A stretch of 10,079 bases of DNA from an uncultured Clostridia bacterium. GTDB taxonomy: Bacteria; Bacillota; Clostridia; Peptostreptococcales; Anaerovoracaceae. The notes below the pieces were generated by a model that was not told the DNA's origin, did not search any database, and was given only the letters and a program-made list of their open reading frames with translations. The stretch is from NCBI GenBank assembly GCA_946402595.1, contig CAMIWY010000024.1:1-10079 (forward strand). Direction: 5' to 3'. The translations under genes were made by a program, and so were the position numbers. Shown in pieces: positions 5,703 to 10,079 of this stretch (position 1 is the first letter of the stretch; each line of letters starts with the position of its first letter).

Positions 5703-5758
5703 CAGCATTATAACAGGTCCTGGCGTTTTCTCTCTCTGAAATTATTGATTATTCTTTC

Positions 5759-5792
5759 TTTACTTGGACGTTGACTGCACATATAATATATT
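5759..5792 (+). promoter_or_regulatory. Promoter of the Na/Pi cotransporter gene
   Basis: TTTACT (5759-5764) and TATAAT (5782-5787) are 17 bases apart. An overlapping alternative is TTGGAC (5764-5769) with TATATT (5787-5792), also 17 apart. The leader is about 80 bases and contains four irregularly spaced TTCA motifs (5812, 5828, 5837, 5845), too loose to call a Pho box. Confidence 0.55.
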
Positions 5793-5874
5793 TGGTGAAA
5801 ATTTGGAATCATTCAAACGGTTGCAATTTCATGCATTTCAGTAATTCAGACTCTGATCGGAGGATTGATCATAT

Positions 5875-7791
5875 ATGGCAATATTCTATAACGTAATAGC
5901 GTTTCTCGGCGGGCTTGCAATGTTCCTGTACGGCATGCGTGTCATGGGAGACGGACTCAAGAGCTCATCAGGCACCGCAATGCGTGATGCACTTGCAAAG
6001 GTTACAAACAGACCTTTCATGGGTTTCCTTCTGGGAATGCTTGTGGCATGCATCATTCAGAGCTCCACAGCCACGATCGTAATCACGGTCGGTCTTGTAG
6101 GAGCAGGCTTCCTTACCTTCCATCAGTCTGTAGGCATCGTCCTCGGAGCCAATGTAGGTACAGCAATCACCGCTCAGATCATCAGGCTTATGGACGTAAG
6201 TTCCGGGATGGACAGCCCTCTCTATTTCTTTAAGGCTGACAATCTCGCACCGCTTGCTCTGATCATAGGCATAGTCCTCATAATGTTCGTCGGTACCACC
6301 AAATCGAGAAACGCAGGATCTATCGCATGCGGATTCGGAATTCTCTTCATGGGGCTTATCTACATGAGCAATGTAGTATCACAGTTCGGAGAATCACTCA
6401 GCGGCCTTCTTACAGCATTTGCCAATAATTACCCGCTTGGTTTCCTCGCAGGTGTTCTTGTTACATGTGTAGTCCAGAGTTCATCTGCTGTAATCGGTAT
6501 CATACAGTCGATAGCAAGTTCCATAGGTGTTACTTTCAATTCAGTATTTGCTGTTATCATCGGTGTAAACATTGGTGACTGTCTCACCACATATCTCGTA
6601 AGCCGTATCGGCGCAAAACCCAATCAGAGACGAACAGCGATGGTGCATGTGATCTACAACATTTTTGCTGCTGTTCTGGTAATACTTCTCGTATTTATCG
6701 GAAGAACTTCAGGTCTTATAAGCGACAGCATATGGACAATGCCGCTCAACTCCGGTGGAGTCGCCAATATACACGGTTTGTTCAGACTGATTCCGGCGAT
6801 TGTGCTTCTTCCGCTTACCAGAGTGTTCGAAAACATTGCACTGACAATAATAAAGGATGAGCCAGTTGAAGCCGAAGACAGGAGTGCGATCGCAGCACTG
6901 GATGCTCTTGATGAGCGTCTTGTCGCCTCACCTGCTATCGCTCTTGCCCAGGTCGAAAGAGTCGTTCTTGAGATGAGCGAGATCGCTGCACACAACTTTG
7001 ATGCATGTGTGCATCAGATCTACGACTTTGACCCTAAGAGAGACCAGAGGATACAGGAGAGAGAGCGTCTGCTCGACAGCATGACGGACGCTGCAAACAA
7101 ATACATCGTATCCATATCGCCACATGTCAGCAACGACAGAGACACCCGTCAGCAGAATGCACTTCTCAAGGCTCTGATATGCTATGAAAGAATCGGGGAT
7201 CTGGCAGTCAACATTACTGAAGAATCAGCCGCAATGCGCGACACAGGCAAACAGTTCTCAGCCAATGCCATGGCAGAGCTCAGGATAGCTTTCGATGCGA
7301 TCTATGAAATACTGAATATGACCACCACAGCATACCGCACAAAGAATTATCAGCTTGCAGCTCAGGTGGAGCCTCTTGAAGAGGTCATCGACGATCTCAT
7401 TGAGGACATGAATGCAAGACATGTTTACAGGATGGTCAACCAGCTGTGCGATGCTGTCAACGGCATCTACTATCAGGCAATTCTTACCAATATCGAGCAT
7501 ATCTCAGATAAGTGCAGCGATATCGCAGTATACATCCTTGAAGGGTCCAATAAGGATATCTTCGGTAATGAACACTCATACGTTCATGATCTGCACCACT
7601 CCAATGATGCAGATTATATGGCCAGTTATCAGAGAAATTATGACAAGTACTTCAACGCGCTCGGAAAGGTTTCAATAACAGATGCTATCGAACCGCCGGA
7701 TGTGGCAAGCCCAGAAGAAAAACATGCTGATGCTTCTAATGAAAAGGCAGATAAGAAGGACCGATCATTCAGAAAGAAGACCCTCAGATAG
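5875..7791 (+). CDS. Na+/phosphate cotransporter family protein with C-terminal PhoU-like domain
   Basis: A 638-residue membrane protein expected to couple phosphate movement to sodium. The N-terminal half has two inverted Na_Pi_cotrans repeats, each with the signature Gln-Ser-Ser: IIQSSTATIVI (60-70) followed by GIVLGANVGTAITA (87-100), and VVQSSSAVIGI (199-209) followed by AVIIGVNIGDCLTTY (226-240). Hydrophobic segments run from about 5 to 325. The soluble part (about 345-560) is PhoU-like, with two helical-bundle motifs, CYERIGDLAVNITEE (436-450) and NIEHISDKCSDIAVYI (539-554). The last 40 residues are charged and probably disordered. The architecture is that of bacterial NptA/YjbB-type proteins; in some bacteria these export phosphate, so direction is not certain. 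The ATG has GGAGG at 5859-5863, 11 bases upstream. It is a single-gene unit, converging on yitT. Confidence 0.93.
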   Translation: MAIFYNVIAFLGGLAMFLYGMRVMGDGLKSSSGTAMRDALAKVTNRPFMGFLLGMLVACIIQSSTATIVITVGLVGAGFLTFHQSVGIVLGANVGTAITAQIIRLMDVSSGMDSPLYFFKADNLAPLALIIGIVLIMFVGTTKSRNAGSIACGFGILFMGLIYMSNVVSQFGESLSGLLTAFANNYPLGFLAGVLVTCVVQSSSAVIGIIQSIASSIGVTFNSVFAVIIGVNIGDCLTTYLVSRIGAKPNQRRTAMVHVIYNIFAAVLVILLVFIGRTSGLISDSIWTMPLNSGGVANIHGLFRLIPAIVLLPLTRVFENIALTIIKDEPVEAEDRSAIAALDALDERLVASPAIALAQVERVVLEMSEIAAHNFDACVHQIYDFDPKRDQRIQERERLLDSMTDAANKYIVSISPHVSNDRDTRQQNALLKALICYERIGDLAVNITEESAAMRDTGKQFSANAMAELRIAFDAIYEILNMTTTAYRTKNYQLAAQVEPLEEVIDDLIEDMNARHVYRMVNQLCDAVNGIYYQAILTNIEHISDKCSDIAVYILEGSNKDIFGNEHSYVHDLHHSNDADYMASYQRNYDKYFNALGKVSITDAIEPPDVASPEEKHADASNEKADKKDRSFRKKTLR

Positions 7792-7817
7792 GCATCATCA
7801 CGACAGGAATCAACACA

Positions 7818-7851
7818 AAAATGCGGCATTGACACTGCCGCATTTTGTTTT
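7818..7851. terminator. Bidirectional terminator between the Na/Pi gene and yitT
   Basis: An 11-bp stem, AAAATGCGGCA (7818-7828) and TGCCGCATTTT (7836-7846), with a 7-base loop. T runs follow on both strands (TTTTGTTTT on plus, TTTTTGTGTT on minus). Confidence 0.88.
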
Positions 7852-7863
7852 GCCTGTATTGAT

Positions 7864-7895
7864 CTCCTGACCCCTGATCTCTCAGGTCTGAGGAG
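7864..7895 (-). other. Second hairpin just after the yitT stop codon
   Basis: Outer arms CTCCT (7864-7868) and AGGAG (7891-7895) enclose an inner CCTGA/TCAGG stem. There is no T run, so it is not a terminator by itself. It may stabilise the 3' end of the potD-yitT transcript ahead of the terminator at 7818-7851. Confidence 0.4.
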
Positions 7896-7901
7896 TCCTT
7901 T

Positions 7902-8807
7902 CTATTCCGTAAAACGCTTCTGGAAGTTTCCGTATATCTTGGTTCCCTCGTTCGACATCACAAACGCGTTCGGATCCACGCTCCTGACTATCTCAATGAG
8001 TCTCGGAAGCTCATACTTGGTCACCATTGTCGTAAGAACGTAGGTGTCTTCATCGGTGTATCCGCCGCTGCCCTGCCAGTATGTAAGGCCTCTTCTGAGC
8101 TCGTGAATGACCTTGTCGGTAATTCCTTCCTTCTTGGTGAATATCATGACCTGAACGTTGATATTCTGCGTATGCTGGTAGTCCAGAGCAAGAGCGTTTA
8201 CAACAGCGTATATCATCGAATATATGACTGTCTGGATGTCGAACAGCAGGAAGCATATACCATAAATCACGGCATTTATCGCGATGGATATCTTTCCCAC
8301 GCTGAAATTAGGATGCGTCTTGGACAGAGCTACCCCGATGATATCCTGGCCTCCGCCGGAAGTGCCGCCTTTGAGCACGATGCCCGCACCGGTACCGGAA
8401 ACGATTCCTCCGACCAGACACGCCGTAAGATAATCATCAAACAAAGGCTCCTTTGCCACGGGCACAAGTGCCATCGCCAGCGCAGCAATGCCGATCGATA
8501 CCATCGATGTCGCGCAGAACTCTCTCCCGAGCACTTTATACGCCAGAACAAACAGCGGAATGTTGATAATAAAATATATTATTCCCAGATAATCCACGCC
8601 CGGAATCTGCGGAAAATGCAGAAATTTTACAATGAAGAGTCTCAGGAGCATGGATATGCCGGTAAATCCGCTGCTGTACAGGTTCATCGGAGAAATGATC
8701 CTGTTGACGCCAACAGCAAACAGAAAATTTCCGCCTATGACAAGCGCGATTCTGTACAGAAGGTGTTTTCTTTTTTCAGGTGTGTCAAACCTGTCCCGCA
8801 GTTTCAC
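7902..8807 (-). CDS. YitT family membrane protein (DUF2179 C-terminal domain)
   Basis: A 301-residue protein with about five to six membrane helices in residues 15-210, including NRIISPMNLYSSGFTGIS (35-52) and the Gly-rich conserved segment GIVLKGGTSGGGQDIIGVA (142-160). A cytoplasmic DUF2179 domain (about 220-296) follows, with the typical RGLTYWQGSGGYTDEDTYVL (239-258) and VDPNAFVMSNEGTKIYGNF (277-295). The family is common in Bacillota and is of uncertain function. The start is a GTG (8805-8807), supported by a GAGGGGG site about 9 bases upstream; no ATG has better support. It lies 37 bases after potD on the same strand with no terminator between, so the two are likely co-transcribed. Whether they work together is not shown. 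Confidence 0.93.
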   Translation of the reverse strand: MKLRDRFDTPEKRKHLLYRIALVIGGNFLFAVGVNRIISPMNLYSSGFTGISMLLRLFIVKFLHFPQIPGVDYLGIIYFIINIPLFVLAYKVLGREFCATSMVSIGIAALAMALVPVAKEPLFDDYLTACLVGGIVSGTGAGIVLKGGTSGGGQDIIGVALSKTHPNFSVGKISIAINAVIYGICFLLFDIQTVIYSMIYAVVNALALDYQHTQNINVQVMIFTKKEGITDKVIHELRRGLTYWQGSGGYTDEDTYVLTTMVTKYELPRLIEIVRSVDPNAFVMSNEGTKIYGNFQKRFTE

Positions 8808-8844
8808 CGGTTGTTTCCCCCTCTTCTCTGATCATTCAGCAGCA

Positions 8845-9909
8845 TCAGTCTGCTTTGACCTGCTTCCAGTATTTGCTGTACAGGTCTGTGACATCCTGGT
8901 CGAGCATTCTCAGCGATTCGCATTTTGCAATTGTTTCTTCAGTCGGGAAGATCGCTTCATTCGCGAGCGCTTCCTCATCCTCTATCACATCGAGTGCTGC
9001 TTCATTAGGTGTCGTATAGTAGAGGTAATCGAAATTCTTTGCCGCAACTTCGGCTTTGCACAGATAATTGATCCATGCCTCGGCATTTTCCCTGTTGACT
9101 GCTTCCTTCGGAATCACCCATGAATCGATAAAGAACTCAGTTCCTTCCTTAGGAACGACAAATTCAACGTCTTCGTTCAGATCCTTGGTGTACTGATATT
9201 CTCCGTTCCAGACAACGCCTACAGCCGCTGAGCCGTTGGCCAGGAGGTCTCTTGCGGAGTCATTGGCATACTTATAAACAAGAGGCTTCTGCGCCTTAAG
9301 AGCTTCTGCAGCTGCCTTGATCTCGTTTTCATCGGTGCTGTTAAGAGAATGACCGTCTTTCTTGAGAGCGATCATGAACGCGTCCCTGACGCTGTCCGGC
9401 ATGACCATCTGATCTGCAAACTGCTCGTCCCACAGGTCTTCCCATGAATCGATCTCAGTATCTCCGACCATTTTGGTATTATAAAGGATACCGGCAATAC
9501 CGGCCTGATAAGGCACTGAGTGAGAATGGCCAGGATCGAACACGTCGGTTTTATCGAGATATACCTGGCCGATATTCTTCGTCTCCGGCATAGTGCTGTA
9601 ATCGAGTTCAGCGACCATATCATTCTGTATCATCTTCTCGATCATATAGTCAGACGTACAGATGCAGTCATATGTGGTCGCATTATTCTCAAGGACCGTG
9701 TACATCTCTTCAGCTGTATCATAGGTGTCCATAATGACACGTATACCGGTCTCAGCCTCAAAATCTTCAGCCACCATAGGGTCAAAATAGTCACCATAGC
9801 TGTAGACATAGACCTCACCGTTTACGCCGCTCCTGCAGCCTGTAAACAGTGTGAGAGGCATCATACCCAGAACCAGTATGAGCAACTTAGCCAGAGTTTT
9901 TCTTTTCAT
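8845..9909 (-). CDS. potD: Spermidine/putrescine-binding lipoprotein PotD
   Basis: A 354-residue extracytoplasmic substrate-binding lipoprotein of the polyamine ABC importer family. It has a lipoprotein signal: basic start MKRKTLAK, hydrophobic core and lipobox LFTGC with C25 as the lipidated residue. The mature protein follows PotD: YSYGDYFDP (37-44), CTSDYMIEKM (84-93), PDSVRDAFM (171-179), GVVWNGEYQY (231-240), FFIDSWVIP (259-267) and YYTTPNEAA (297-305); these contain the aromatic and acidic residues that line the polyamine pocket (for example W234 and D262, with F260 where E. coli has Trp). The ATG has GGAGGG 9 bases upstream. In most relatives potD ends a potABCD operon; here a tRNA gene lies upstream instead, so the ATPase and permeases must be elsewhere. 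Yet the promoter at 9964-9992 is strong. Confidence 0.92.
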   Translation of the reverse strand: MKRKTLAKLLILVLGMMPLTLFTGCRSGVNGEVYVYSYGDYFDPMVAEDFEAETGIRVIMDTYDTAEEMYTVLENNATTYDCICTSDYMIEKMIQNDMVAELDYSTMPETKNIGQVYLDKTDVFDPGHSHSVPYQAGIAGILYNTKMVGDTEIDSWEDLWDEQFADQMVMPDSVRDAFMIALKKDGHSLNSTDENEIKAAAEALKAQKPLVYKYANDSARDLLANGSAAVGVVWNGEYQYTKDLNEDVEFVVPKEGTEFFIDSWVIPKEAVNRENAEAWINYLCKAEVAAKNFDYLYYTTPNEAALDVIEDEEALANEAIFPTEETIAKCESLRMLDQDVTDLYSKYWKQVKAD

Positions 9910-9963
9910 CGTCCGTTTCCCTCCACCGGAATATGTATTTCCTTCTGAAATTCAGTGATACAG

Positions 9964-9992
9964 ATTATAGCATATACTTTTCTCAATGCAAA
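9964..9992 (-). promoter_or_regulatory. Promoter of potD-yitT
   Basis: On the minus strand TATAAT (9964-9969) is preceded by TGC, giving the extended -10 TGCTATAAT. A TTTGCA (9987-9992) lies 17 bases upstream as a modest -35. The leader is about 50 bases. The -35 overlaps the end of the T run of the tRNA terminator. Confidence 0.75.
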
Positions 9993-10019
9993 AGAAAAAC
10001 CCCGCATTCATGCGAGGTT
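9991..10019 (-). terminator. Terminator of the tRNA-Cys transcript
   Basis: On the minus strand AACCTCGCA pairs with TGCGGGGTT (one T-G wobble) around the 4-base loop TGAA (9998-10019). The run TTTCTTT (9997-9991) follows. It begins a few bases after the tRNA 3' end. Confidence 0.82.
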
Positions 10020-10024
10020 AAATC

Positions 10025-10079
10025 TGGAGGCGACACCCGGATTTGAACCGGGGATCAGAGTTTTGCAGACTCGTGCCTT
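10025..10079 (-). tRNA. tRNA-Cys (anticodon GCA), 5' part cut by window edge
   Basis: The 55 bases present cover the 3' part of a tRNA read leftward. On the minus strand the T arm is CCCGG-TTCAAAT-CCGGG, the 3' acceptor strand TGTCGCC, the discriminator base T, and CCA is encoded at 10025-10027. The anticodon loop is CTGCAAA, giving anticodon GCA (cysteine), flanked by GAGT/ACTC. It closely resembles Bacillus-type tRNA-Cys. The acceptor 5' strand and most of the D arm lie outside the window. Confidence 0.92.

Noticed and set aside
5601..5708. 36-residue N-terminal extension of iscR
   Set aside because: It would place the start codon upstream of the promoter, and the family start MMVSTKGRY has a perfect ribosome binding site.
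5812..5848. Pho box upstream of the Na/Pi cotransporter
   Set aside because: Four TTCA motifs occur, but spacing (16, 9, 8) is irregular and they lie downstream of the -10 element.
8103..8831. Long plus-strand open frame (242 codons)
   Set aside because: Antisense shadow of yitT; composition is not protein-like and no start signal is present.

Overview
The window looks like chromosomal DNA of a moderate-GC member of the Bacillota, most likely class Clostridia. The reasons are the rpsU-yqeY pair, an iscR-iscS-iscU cluster with a NifU-type scaffold (LPARK rather than LPPVK), strong AGGAGG-type ribosome binding sites, a PyrK-related protein, YitT/DUF2179 and RDD membrane proteins, and a tRNA-Cys that closely resembles the Bacillus type and has its CCA encoded. 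I cannot name a genus from this sequence alone. I see no insertion sequence, phage gene, CRISPR array or toxin-antitoxin pair.

Layout. Positions 1-358 (minus) hold the start of yqeY and all of rpsU, separated by a terminator-like hairpin. Positions 359-656 are a divergent control region with a promoter for rpsU and one for the next gene. Positions 657-1577 (plus) encode a membrane-anchored N-acetylmuramoyl-L-alanine amidase, ending in a bidirectional terminator. Positions 1646-3248 (minus) are a two-gene, translationally overlapping unit: an RDD membrane protein followed by a PyrK-like protein that has lost its iron-sulfur ligands. Positions 3448-5600 (minus) are iscR-iscS-iscU, with a clear Rrf2-type palindrome embedded in the iscR promoter. 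Positions 5875-7791 (plus) encode a Na+/phosphate cotransporter with a PhoU-like tail. Positions 7902-9909 (minus) encode potD (an orphan polyamine-binding lipoprotein) followed closely by yitT. The window ends inside a tRNA-Cys gene (minus) that has its own terminator.

How the genes work together. IscS supplies persulfide sulfur and IscU is the scaffold for Fe-S assembly; IscR very probably senses cluster status and represses its own operon. The other units are separate housekeeping functions: translation, cell-wall remodelling, phosphate movement and polyamine capture. Most of the window is ordinary core genome. The least ordinary part is the RDD/PyrK-like pair: the PyrK fold is recognisable from end to end, but the cluster cysteines are missing and the FAD- and NAD-binding motifs are altered, which suggests a repurposed protein.
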